Of a stretch of DNA of 26,898 nt, positions 8,293 to 14,502 are shown in pieces. The first letter of the stretch is position 1. Each line of letters opens with the position of its first letter. The notes under the pieces were generated by a model. It was not told where the DNA came from. It saw only the letters and a list, made by a program, of their open reading frames with translations, and did not search any database. Source of the stretch: JAKQHY01 sp034429475 (lineage in GTDB: Bacteria; Chloroflexota; Anaerolineae; B4-G1; SLSP01); the NCBI GenBank assembly GCA_034429475.1, contig DAOUGD010000060.1, forward strand, positions 1-26,898, given 5' to 3'. Both the position numbers and the translations under genes were made by a program.

Positions 8293-10941
8293 ATGACCAA
8301 TCAATCCCGCCAGTGTAACCCGGCGTTGCAAGCGGTCCAGCGTGTCAACCACGCCATCTTGCAAATTCGCACCGACCGCAAAAAGTTGCTCAAGGTCATC
8401 GGCGACATTATCGTTGAGGAACGGGGCTATGAAACACTGTGGATCGGCGAATTTCGGCATGGCGATTTGTATCCGTCCATTTCCTGCGGCAACCCTACAG
8501 GACACCCGCAGCAGTTGCAGACGTGGATCGCGCAGGCGCCCTTCAACCCGGCTGCGGCCCGGCAAGCCGTCGCACAAAAGCAGGCCATCGTCAGCCGGCC
8601 CGAGGGCAAGGGAGTCGCCGCCCCTTCCTGGATCACAGCCGCCGTGCCGATTTTCGTCCACGACGAGGTCTCGGCCATTCTCAATGCCTGTACGTTTAAT
8701 CCTCAGGTGTTTGACGAACAGGAAATCCTGCTGCTCGAAGAACTGTCGGTAGACATTGGATTCGCGCTGGAAAGTATGGACCTGGAAAATCGCCGGCGCG
8801 AAGCCGAAGATGCGCTGCGCATCTCCGAGGGGCGTTTCAAGCGGCTGGCCGAAAACGCGCTGGTGGGAATTGTCCTCATTCAAGGCGATCTGGTGCGCTA
8901 TGCCAATCCGGCCCTCGCGCAAATGTTCGGTTACGAGACGCCGGAAGCCATGATCGATCAGCTCGACCTGGCCCGTATGATCGCGCCGGAACACCGTAAC
9001 AGCATAGTGGAAGCCGTGCAGCAAATCCAACGCGGCAATCAACGCACCGTGCGGGATATTTTCAAGGGGCTGCGACAGGATGGCAGCAGCTTCGCGGTGG
9101 AGGCGCACGCCGCCCGCACGATTCACGCCCGGCGGCCGGCGGTCATCGCCACCGTGTTGGACGTGACCGAACGGGAACATTCCCGGCAGCAACTCGAGGC
9201 GCTGTCGGAGGCCGGGCTGGCCATGTCCCAAGTGCGCACTCCCGATGAGGCGCTGGAAAAGGCGGTACAACTGGCCCTGCGTATCGTTCCCGGCGACGCT
9301 GCCAACATCTACCTGCTGCAAGGAAGCTGGCTTCAGCGCACGGCTGAAGAGGGGTATCCTCAAGATACAAAGTCCCCCCGCCCACGCCTAAGCCTGGACG
9401 CCACTTTCCAGCGTATGTTGGAAACCCGCGCCTCACTCCTCATCAACGACACGAGCCGCTCAGACTTGTGGACGCCCAATCCGACCAAAAACATCGTGCG
9501 CGCCTATCTGGGGATGCCGCTCATCGTGCGCGGCGAAGTGATCGGCTTCCTCAACATTGACAGTTGGGAACCCGACCGGTTTGCCGAAGAGGACGCCCAG
9601 CACCTCCAGCGCTTTGCGGACTACGTCGCCGCCACCATCGAACACCTGCGCCTGATCGCCTCACTGGAAGAAGAGCGGCAGCACCTCACCATGCTCAATC
9701 GTCTGTCGCAGTCGCTTTCAGAGACCCTGCAACTGGAAGAAGTGGCCGCCCGCGCCCTGGAACATCTCGGCGTGATGTTGAACGCTTCCCAGGGAATTAT
9801 CAGCCAATGGGATCCGGAGGCAAAGCAGTTGAGCATCATCTCTGGACAGGGTATCACGCCGGAAGACGTAAACAAACTCAACGACGATCTGCATGACGGC
9901 AACACAACGGGTCTCGCCAATTGGGTTGTCCAACACCGCGAATCGGCGCTGCTCCCCGACGTTCATCAGGACTCCCGCTGGGTCCCCGTTCCCGGCGTAG
10001 ACGACTGGGTGGCTTCCGCGCTCGATGTGCCCCTGGAAGTGCATGGCGAATTGATCGGTGTAATCTCGTTGCTCAGTGCGGAACCGGCGGCCTTCAGTGA
10101 GGAAGACCGGCGGTTAGTTGAATTTTTGCGGGTGCCGGTGGCCCTGGCGCTGCAAAATGCCCGCTTCTATCAAGCCGCCGCCCATCAAGCCCACGTCATG
10201 GCCGAAGCCTTGCGCCGGCAGGAAGAATTGGATCGCATCAAAGATGAGCTTATCCAGAACATTTCGCACGAACTGCGGACGCCGTTGGGACTGGTGATGG
10301 GGTACGCCGTCATGCTCCAGGAAGGCGCGCTCGGGCCGATTGCAGCGGAACAAGAAGAGGCAATTGACATCATCGCCCGGCGCAGCAAAATGCTGCGCAC
10401 CCTGGTCGAAAACATCACCCTGCTCTGGCAACTGGATCGAGACAAGGATGAAAGAGCCGACTTTGAATTTCTCGATCTTGAGGAGCTGGTGCGCACCGTC
10501 GTCCAAGAATTCCAAAACCAGAGCAAGGTGCAGAACGTCACAGTGCGGGCGGCTACGGCAGAGCAGCCGATCATCCTCTGGGGCATTCCCCTCCAGATGC
10601 ATCGCGTGCTGGACAATCTCATCGGCAATGCCCTCAAGTTCACCCCAGAGGGTGGGGAGATCGAAGTGGCGCTCCAGGCGCGGGGCGCAAAGGCGGCGCT
10701 CATGGTCAGCGATACGGGAATCGGGGTGCCCTCGGAAAAACTGGATAAAATTTTCGAGCGTTTCTACCAGGTGGATGGCAGCGCCAAACGGCGCTACGGC
10801 GGTACAGGGCTAGGATTGGCCCTCGTCAAGGCCATTGTGGAAGCGCATGGCGGTCAAGTCTTTGGGGAAAGTCCGATCTCGGCGGATCCCGAACATCCGG
10901 GGCTGCGGGTGACGGTGCTGCTGCCGGTGAAAAGCGAGTAG
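8293..10941 (+). CDS. GAF-PAS-GAF-GAF sensor histidine kinase
   Basis: This is an 882-residue cytoplasmic kinase without membrane segments. Domains in order are a GAF (about 15-165), a PAS (about 178-292, with the 'ANPALAQMFGY' core), a second GAF (about 305-455), a third GAF (about 465-630), HisKA with H box 'SHELRTP' (phospho-acceptor His659), and HATPase_c with N box 'NLIGNALKFTP', G1 'DTGIGV' and G2 'GTGLGLAL'. All catalytic motifs are complete. The start at 8293 has GAGGG 6 bases upstream. No response regulator lies nearby. Its position behind the deaminase gene suggests a shared signal but does not prove one. The stop codon lies in the first unit of a heptamer array. Confidence 0.93.
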   Translation: MTNQSRQCNPALQAVQRVNHAILQIRTDRKKLLKVIGDIIVEERGYETLWIGEFRHGDLYPSISCGNPTGHPQQLQTWIAQAPFNPAAARQAVAQKQAIVSRPEGKGVAAPSWITAAVPIFVHDEVSAILNACTFNPQVFDEQEILLLEELSVDIGFALESMDLENRRREAEDALRISEGRFKRLAENALVGIVLIQGDLVRYANPALAQMFGYETPEAMIDQLDLARMIAPEHRNSIVEAVQQIQRGNQRTVRDIFKGLRQDGSSFAVEAHAARTIHARRPAVIATVLDVTEREHSRQQLEALSEAGLAMSQVRTPDEALEKAVQLALRIVPGDAANIYLLQGSWLQRTAEEGYPQDTKSPRPRLSLDATFQRMLETRASLLINDTSRSDLWTPNPTKNIVRAYLGMPLIVRGEVIGFLNIDSWEPDRFAEEDAQHLQRFADYVAATIEHLRLIASLEEERQHLTMLNRLSQSLSETLQLEEVAARALEHLGVMLNASQGIISQWDPEAKQLSIISGQGITPEDVNKLNDDLHDGNTTGLANWVVQHRESALLPDVHQDSRWVPVPGVDDWVASALDVPLEVHGELIGVISLLSAEPAAFSEEDRRLVEFLRVPVALALQNARFYQAAAHQAHVMAEALRRQEELDRIKDELIQNISHELRTPLGLVMGYAVMLQEGALGPIAAEQEEAIDIIARRSKMLRTLVENITLLWQLDRDKDERADFEFLDLEELVRTVVQEFQNQSKVQNVTVRAATAEQPIILWGIPLQMHRVLDNLIGNALKFTPEGGEIEVALQARGAKAALMVSDTGIGVPSEKLDKIFERFYQVDGSAKRRYGGTGLGLALVKAIVEAHGGQVFGESPISADPEHPGLRVTVLLPVKSE

Positions 10942-10975
10942 CGAGTGGCGAGTTAGGAGTGAGGAGTTAGGAGCG
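10934..10975. repeat. Six-unit heptamer array carrying two convergent stop codons
   Basis: Six 7-base units run without interruption: GCGAGTA, GCGAGTG, GCGAGTT, AGGAGTG, AGGAGTT, AGGAGCG. The kinase stop (TAG, 10939-10941) and the stop of the convergent gene (TAA on the - strand, 10967-10969) are both inside the array, which fills the whole 25-bp gap. Confidence 0.85.
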
Positions 10976-11662
10976 CCCGATGAGGGTATCTATGGCGCGA
11001 ATCCAGGAATCGGCTTCCTGGTTGGTCAGCGCTTCGTGGCGAAAGCGGTAGTCGTTTTTGCGGATGAATTCATCCACTTCCCCGATCAACCTCTGCCACG
11101 CAGCGCGCTGAGCTTCCAACAAGAGCCGGGATACTTTGCCAGCCCCCGGCTGCGAGAGCGTCATCCGCAAATGCGGCAGACACAAGCCCCCACAGTCTCG
11201 CAGCAACGTCTGCACCTCCGGCACGGCGATGTCTTTAAGCAGCAGTTCCGCAAACCGCTGCGCCGTACCCTGGCCGATCTCGCAGACCGGACACGGGCCG
11301 GTCGTCTCCAGGTCGCGGGCAAGCTGCCCCGCCTCGGTGCGTCCCCGGCGCAGGAATCCGCCTGACGGCTGCATGGCCGCCTCCGTCTCGCGCAGCAAGT
11401 CCAGCACGGCCACGCGGTATACAATCGCCACCCCCAACGCCCCGCCCTGCAAGTTCTGCCACTGGCGGCTGTGAGCAGCGCACAATCCCCGCGCAGCCTG
11501 CAACGCCGCGCGCGTCTTGAGGTCCAGCACCCGCTCGTAGCTGAGGGAATCAATGAAATTGCGCTCGGCGCGGTCGGCCAGGCGACACAGAGGGCAGCCC
11601 CACCCCGCCATCGCCTCGCGCAGTTCAATCTGTAAAGGGGCCAACGTCTCGTTCTTGTTCAT
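10967..11662 (-). CDS. Protein with paired CxxC motifs, resembles DUF6062
   Basis: This 231-residue soluble protein consists of two similar halves. Each begins with a CxxC ('GCPLC' near the N-terminus, 'GPCPVC' near the middle) and is followed 40-60 residues later by a Cys-His pair ('LCAAH', 'LCLPH'). That 2x(CxxC...CxxH) layout suggests two zinc-type sites and resembles the DUF6062 family of unknown function. The rest is mostly helical. The start codon at 11662 has no ribosome-binding site; a TATACT box lies 6 bp upstream, which would give a leaderless mRNA. It is convergent with the kinase gene and separated from tRNA-Ser by a terminator, so it is probably a single-gene transcript. Function is unknown; family identity is moderately sure. 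Confidence 0.72.
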   Translation of the reverse strand: MNKNETLAPLQIELREAMAGWGCPLCRLADRAERNFIDSLSYERVLDLKTRAALQAARGLCAAHSRQWQNLQGGALGVAIVYRVAVLDLLRETEAAMQPSGGFLRRGRTEAGQLARDLETTGPCPVCEIGQGTAQRFAELLLKDIAVPEVQTLLRDCGGLCLPHLRMTLSQPGAGKVSRLLLEAQRAAWQRLIGEVDEFIRKNDYRFRHEALTNQEADSWIRAIDTLIGRS

Positions 11663-11710
11663 ACGCTCAGTATAGTCACAAAATGCAAAAGAGATAGTCT
11701 GGCGTTGTCA

Positions 11711-11740
11711 AGTCGTTAGTCGTGTAGTCAAGTAGTCAAA
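11711..11740. repeat. AGTC repeat array (7/8-bp spacing)
   Basis: AGTC words start at 11711, 11718, 11726 and 11734, spaced 7, 8 and 8 bp. The array lies between the DUF6062-like gene and the tRNA terminator and shares the GTAGTC word with the arrays at 14028 and 6339. Confidence 0.6.
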
Positions 11741-11751
11741 CGCAGGGAGTG

Positions 11752-11788
11752 AAAAAAAGACAGCCTGATTGGGTGATCAGGCTGTCTT
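11752..11788 (-). terminator. Rho-independent terminator of tRNA-Ser
   Basis: Perfect 11-bp arms (11759-11769 and 11776-11786), extended by two A-T pairs, enclose a 6-base loop. On the - strand the hairpin is followed by a run of T (complement of the A run at 11752-11758). It lies a few bases after the tRNA 3' end. Confidence 0.9.
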
Positions 11789-11791
11789 GGT

Positions 11792-11881
<90 letters not shown>

Positions 11882-11892
11882 ACGTTGGGTAA

Positions 11893-11920
11893 ATTATACC
11901 ACGAAGAGTGGCTGACGCAA
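11893..11920 (-). promoter_or_regulatory. Promoter of tRNA-Ser
   Basis: On the - strand TTGCGT (11915-11920) and a perfect TATAAT (11893-11898) are 16 bp apart. The -10 box ends 12 bp before the mature tRNA 5' end. It lies back to back with the lplA promoter. Confidence 0.75.
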
Positions 11921-11928
11921 CAAACCGG

Positions 11929-11956
11929 TTGCCGTCTCTCTAAACCATGTTACACT
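11929..11956 (+). promoter_or_regulatory. Promoter of the lipoate ligase pair
   Basis: TTGCCG (11929-11934) and TACACT (11951-11956) are 16 bp apart. The -10 box ends only 10 bp before the ATG at 11967, so the transcript would have a leader of a few bases at most. No Shine-Dalgarno sequence is visible. Confidence 0.5.
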
Positions 11957-11966
11957 CGCTCCCACA

Positions 11967-12761
11967 ATGACATCGCAAATCGCAAATCACAAATCGCAAT
12001 CCACCTGGCGTTTGTTAGTGCATGGCGACGCCAGCGCCTTCGACAATATGGCAACCGATGAGGCGATCCTGCGGCACGTCGTTGAAGGGAAGTCGCCGTG
12101 TACCCTGCGCTTTTACGGCTGGACGCCGTCGGCGGTATCGCTCGGCTACTTCCAGAGCGTGGAGCAGGAAGTGGACGAAGCCACGTGCCACGCGCAGAGC
12201 GTGGACGTCGTCCGGCGACTGACCGGCGGTGGGGCGGTCTACCACGATCAGGCCGGCGAGATCACTTACTCTCTCACCCTCCCAGAAAGTTACCCCGCCA
12301 TGCCGCGCAAAGTGCTGGATTCCTACGCGGTGTTGTGCCGGGGGTTGGTGTTGGGGTTTGCGCGCCTGGGATTGAGCGCAGAATTTAAGCCGATCAACGA
12401 CATCCTGGTGAACGGCAGGAAGATTTCGGGCAACGCGCAGACGCGGCGCTTCGGCGGCATCCTACAGCACGGCACGCTCCTGTGCGACGTGAACCCGACC
12501 GTGATGTTCTCCCTGCTCAAAGTCCCCAACGAGAAGCTACGGGATAAGCTGATTGCCGGCGTCGCGGAGCGCGTGACCTCGATCCGGCGTGAGTTGGGGG
12601 CGGTGGATAAAGCCGTCGTCGTGCAGGCGATGATCGCCGGATTCGCCGAGGCGTTGGACATTGCGCTGACGCCAGGGGAATTGAGCGCGTCGGAGCAGCC
12701 GCTGGCGGCGCAGCTAAAAGAGGAACGGTATGGCAACCGCGAGTGGATTTACAAACGCTGA
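11967..12761 (+). CDS. lplA: Lipoate-protein ligase A, catalytic domain
   Basis: This 264-residue member of the BPL/LplA/LipB family activates lipoate (or octanoate) as the AMP ester and attaches it to lysines of dehydrogenase E2 subunits and GcvH. The core motifs are visible: 'RRLTGGGAVYHD' in the nucleotide/lipoate loop, and 'NDILVNGRKISGNAQ' with the conserved Lys152. The protein ends with 'YGNREWIYKR', where two-domain ligases continue into an accessory domain; here that domain is the next gene, overlapping by 32 bp. Residues 3-12 are encoded by four heptamer units, and homology to the family only begins near 'TWRLLVHGD'. The true start could therefore be further in, but the ATG at 11967 fits the promoter. 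Short or leaderless mRNA is inferred. Confidence 0.88.
   Translation: MTSQIANHKSQSTWRLLVHGDASAFDNMATDEAILRHVVEGKSPCTLRFYGWTPSAVSLGYFQSVEQEVDEATCHAQSVDVVRRLTGGGAVYHDQAGEITYSLTLPESYPAMPRKVLDSYAVLCRGLVLGFARLGLSAEFKPINDILVNGRKISGNAQTRRFGGILQHGTLLCDVNPTVMFSLLKVPNEKLRDKLIAGVAERVTSIRRELGAVDKAVVVQAMIAGFAEALDIALTPGELSASEQPLAAQLKEERYGNREWIYKR
11972..11999. repeat. Four-unit heptamer array encoding the LplA N-terminus
   Basis: Four 7-base units are adjacent: ATCGCAA, ATCGCAA, ATCACAA, ATCGCAA. They begin 5 bp after the start of the lplA ATG and are translated as an 'IANHKSQ'-type tail that does not belong to the ligase fold. Confidence 0.85.
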
Positions 12762-13023
12762 TTACAAAGTCGCCGGGGGCAAACTGCTGCGGGTGCGGCT
12801 GCATGTAGTTGAGGGCGTGATCCAGGCGATCACCCTCACCGGCGATTTCTTCATGCATCCCGAAGAGGCTATCGAAGACCTGGAAGCCCGGCTCACGGGC
12901 GTCCCGCTCACCGCGGAAGCTCTCCGCGCCCAGGTGGATGCCTTCTTCGCCGCCGATGTGCAGGTCATTGGCGCGGACGCGGTAGACATCGTCCACGTCA
13001 TCCTGCTGGCAGCCACTTCGTAA
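12730..13023 (+). CDS. Lipoate-protein ligase accessory (C-terminal) domain, LplB type
   Basis: This 97-residue protein matches the small C-terminal domain of lipoate ligases: 'GGKLLRVRLHVVEGVIQAI', 'LTGDFFMHPEEAIEDLEARL' and a terminal 'VHVILLA'. As a separate polypeptide it corresponds to LplB of Thermoplasma, which binds LplA and is needed for lipoate activation. Its ATG lies within the end of lplA (32-bp overlap, other frame) with GAGGAA just upstream, which supports coupled translation of two subunits rather than a broken gene. A frameshift in a formerly fused ligase is the alternative. The GH/LplB family identity is from motif recognition. Confidence 0.78.
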   Translation: MATASGFTNADYKVAGGKLLRVRLHVVEGVIQAITLTGDFFMHPEEAIEDLEARLTGVPLTAEALRAQVDAFFAADVQVIGADAVDIVHVILLAATS

Positions 13024-13024
13024 A

Positions 13025-13163
13025 TTTTCAACCTGTGCAATAAGGAGAAATTTATCAGCAGATTAAGCAGATTGAGCAGATTTTTTTCTCTTAATCCGCT
13101 AAATCTGCTCAATCTGCTGACAGAAAATAGGCTATTCCGTAATGCTATTGCACAGGTCGAAAG
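13025..13163. repeat. Nested palindromic element
   Basis: Outer 18-bp arms (13025-13042 and 13146-13163, two mismatches) enclose an inner palindrome with 27-bp arms (13055-13081 and 13094-13120, three mismatches). The inner arms are made of about 9-bp units of the form AGCAGATTn. The element starts 2 bp after the lplB stop and has no coding capacity. It would fold into a long two-tier stem in DNA or RNA and resembles a miniature (MITE-like) element. Confidence 0.75.
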
Positions 13164-13169
13164 TTTTCA

Positions 13170-13237
13170 GGACGCTGGTTTTCGCAGATGAACGTAGATT
13201 TCAAACAATCTGCGTTCATCCGCGTTTATCTGCGTCC
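13170..13237. repeat. 10-bp-period palindromic repeat (ATCTGCGTTC type)
   Basis: Arms 13184-13200 and 13207-13223 (17 bp, two mismatches) are capped by GGACGC/GCGTCC at the ends (13170-13175 and 13232-13237). The right arm consists of 10-base units close to ATCTGCGTTC. The same unit and the same GCGTCC cap recur at 18112-18183. It lies between the convergent lplB and SDR genes and might act as a terminator-like stem. Confidence 0.8.
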
Positions 13238-13245
13238 AGTTTGTC

Positions 13246-14007
13246 TCACAAGGCGGTGTAGCCGCCATCTACCGGCAAGGCCACGCCGAGGAGCAGTGAG
13301 GCGGCATCCGAGCACAGCCAAACGACGGTTTCGGCCACTTCCTCCGGCTTCCCAAACCGGCCGATGGGCTGGTGCAGGAGCAGGTTCTTGTCGGCACCGG
13401 GATCGCGCTGCAAGAGGTCCTCGATGGGCGGCGTGCGAATCCACCCCGGACACACGGCGTTGATGCGGAGGCCCTGCGTGGCGTATTGCAGCGCCGCCGA
13501 TTTCGTCAGCCCCAGGACGCCGTGTTTGGCGGCGGAGTAGACCGGATCCCACGGGAAGGCGCGCAAGCCATCCACCGAGGAGTTGTTGACAATCGCGCCC
13601 CCACCCCCTTTGAGCATCAGCGGGATTTCGTGCTTCATACACAGCCACACACTCTTGAGGAAACCGTCTATCGTCGCGTCCCAGTCCTCCTCGTGGATGT
13701 CCGCCACCCAGCCGCCCCTGCCGCCGCTGCCGCCGTTGTTGAAGGCATAGTCCAGCCGCCCGTAGGCATCGGCGATGGTTTTGAACAGCGCCTCCACCTG
13801 CGCCGCCTGGGAGACGTCCGTCTGCACCCACAGCGCCTTCCCGCCGGCAGACTCAATTTCCGCGACGACCTGCTCGCCGCGTTCGCGCGCGCGGCTGGCG
13901 ATGACCACCGTCGCGCCGCGCGCCGCAAATGTCAACGCAGTCGCCCGGCCAATGCCGGAACTGCCGCCAGTCACCAACGCCACTTTGTTTTCCATGTCCT
14001 TTGTCAT
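13246..14007 (-). CDS. SDR-family oxidoreductase (FabG-like)
   Basis: This 253-residue classical short-chain dehydrogenase/reductase uses NAD(P)(H). Its motifs are complete: 'TGGSSGIG' (13-20) for the cofactor, 'NNGG' in place of the usual NNAG, Ser in 'NNSSVDG', and the catalytic YxxxK (Tyr157, Lys161). The C-terminal 'PVDGGYTAL' is typical of glucose/3-oxoacyl-ACP reductase-like members. Substrate cannot be told. The start is the ATG at 14007, with AAAGGAG 8 bases upstream; the in-frame GTG at 14016 overlaps that site and is rejected. It is transcribed alone, with a TAGTC repeat array directly upstream and a palindromic repeat directly downstream. Confidence 0.92.
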   Translation of the reverse strand: MTKDMENKVALVTGGSSGIGRATALTFAARGATVVIASRARERGEQVVAEIESAGGKALWVQTDVSQAAQVEALFKTIADAYGRLDYAFNNGGSGGRGGWVADIHEEDWDATIDGFLKSVWLCMKHEIPLMLKGGGGAIVNNSSVDGLRAFPWDPVYSAAKHGVLGLTKSAALQYATQGLRINAVCPGWIRTPPIEDLLQRDPGADKNLLLHQPIGRFGKPEEVAETVVWLCSDAASLLLGVALPVDGGYTAL

Positions 14008-14027
14008 TGATTGCACTCCTTTGGAAG

Positions 14028-14062
14028 TAGTCTTGTAGTCTTTAGTCCTGTCGTCGGATAGT
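14028..14062. repeat. TAGTC repeat array upstream of the SDR gene
   Basis: TAGTC words begin at 14028, 14036, 14043 and 14058, so the spacing is 8, 7 and 15 bp. The array sits in the upstream region of the SDR gene and shares words with the array at 11711-11740. Confidence 0.6.
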
Positions 14063-14137
14063 CATTTTCGTCCAACTGCGGGTATGCGCAAGTAGGGAAG
14101 GGTTTCCTTGAAGATAGAGAATTTCTCTTGTCAGAGG

Positions 14138-14166
14138 TTGCTTTTCGGAATAATTTAGTATATAAT
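14138..14166 (+). promoter_or_regulatory. Strong promoter of the 72-residue protein
   Basis: TTGCTT (14138-14143) and a perfect TATAAT (14161-14166) are exactly 17 bp apart in a locally AT-rich stretch. The predicted leader is about 48 bases and ends in a GGGAGG ribosome-binding site 7 bases before the ATG at 14222. It is the best-formed promoter in the window. Confidence 0.8.
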
Positions 14167-14221
14167 AATCATATAAATAGTAAATATTCACTACTTCAGA
14201 AACACCCTAAGGGAGGTTACT

Positions 14222-14440
14222 ATGTTAGATAATATGGTCATGCTGGAAGTACACAAGGCGCATCACCAGGAAGCTCTGGACGAGGCGCGGCGCGAGCGAT
14301 TAGTGCGGTTGACTCTGGGGCAAAAAACCGATCTGTGGGCACGGTTGCAAAAGGTCTGGGCAGCACTGGAAGCCGATCTCCATGCCCGGATGGCAACTCC
14401 CGTCGAGTGTACACTCGAACCGACCATGTGTTATGCCTGA
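14222..14440 (+). CDS. Small orphan protein, 72 residues
   Basis: I do not recognise this protein. It is highly charged and mostly helical, with His-rich 'EVHKAHHQEAL', an 'EARRERLVRL' segment and a Trp-containing 'WARLQKVWAALEADL' amphipathic helix, and it ends 'CTLEPTMCYA' with two cysteines. There is no signal peptide or membrane segment. A consensus promoter, a GGGAGG site and normal codon use make it a real, probably well-expressed gene, and it stands alone. The 3' part contains a perfect 16-bp palindrome, and a heptamer palindrome begins right after its stop. A small regulatory or binding protein is possible, without evidence for a specific role. Confidence 0.72.
   Translation: MLDNMVMLEVHKAHHQEALDEARRERLVRLTLGQKTDLWARLQKVWAALEADLHARMATPVECTLEPTMCYA
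14403..14418. repeat. Perfect 16-bp palindrome TCGAGTGTACACTCGA
   Basis: This uninterrupted palindrome is centred on GTAC within the last codons of the 72-residue protein gene. It could be an operator-like site or an mRNA hairpin; I see no second copy in the window. Confidence 0.5.
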
Positions 14441-14444
14441 TGAT

Positions 14445-14502
14445 GAAACGTGAAGCGTGAAACGTGATGACTTGATGGCGCCGGTCTCACGTTTCACGTT
14501 TC
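14445..14502. repeat. Heptamer palindrome between convergent genes
   Basis: The left side has units GAAACGT, GAAGCGT, GAAACGT (14445-14465) and the right side TCACGTT, TCACGTT (14487-14500). Arms 14452-14467 and 14487-14502 pair over 16 bp with one mismatch around a 19-base loop. The MFS gene takes its last residues and stop codon (14487-14489) from the right arm. The unit TCACGTT recurs exactly at 25668. Confidence 0.8.

Noticed and set aside
10934..10975. CRISPR-like direct repeats
   Set aside because: Units are 7 bp and adjacent without spacers; none of the repeat loci has the unit length or spacer pattern of CRISPR, and no cas gene is present.
12730..12761. Frameshift splitting a single lipoate ligase
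   Set aside because: The second gene has its own ATG and ribosome-binding site, and separate LplA/LplB proteins are known, so two genes are the better reading. Kept as a refuting test.
13025..13163. Insertion sequence
   Set aside because: No transposase reading frame lies between the inverted repeats, so it is at most a non-autonomous element and is listed as a repeat.
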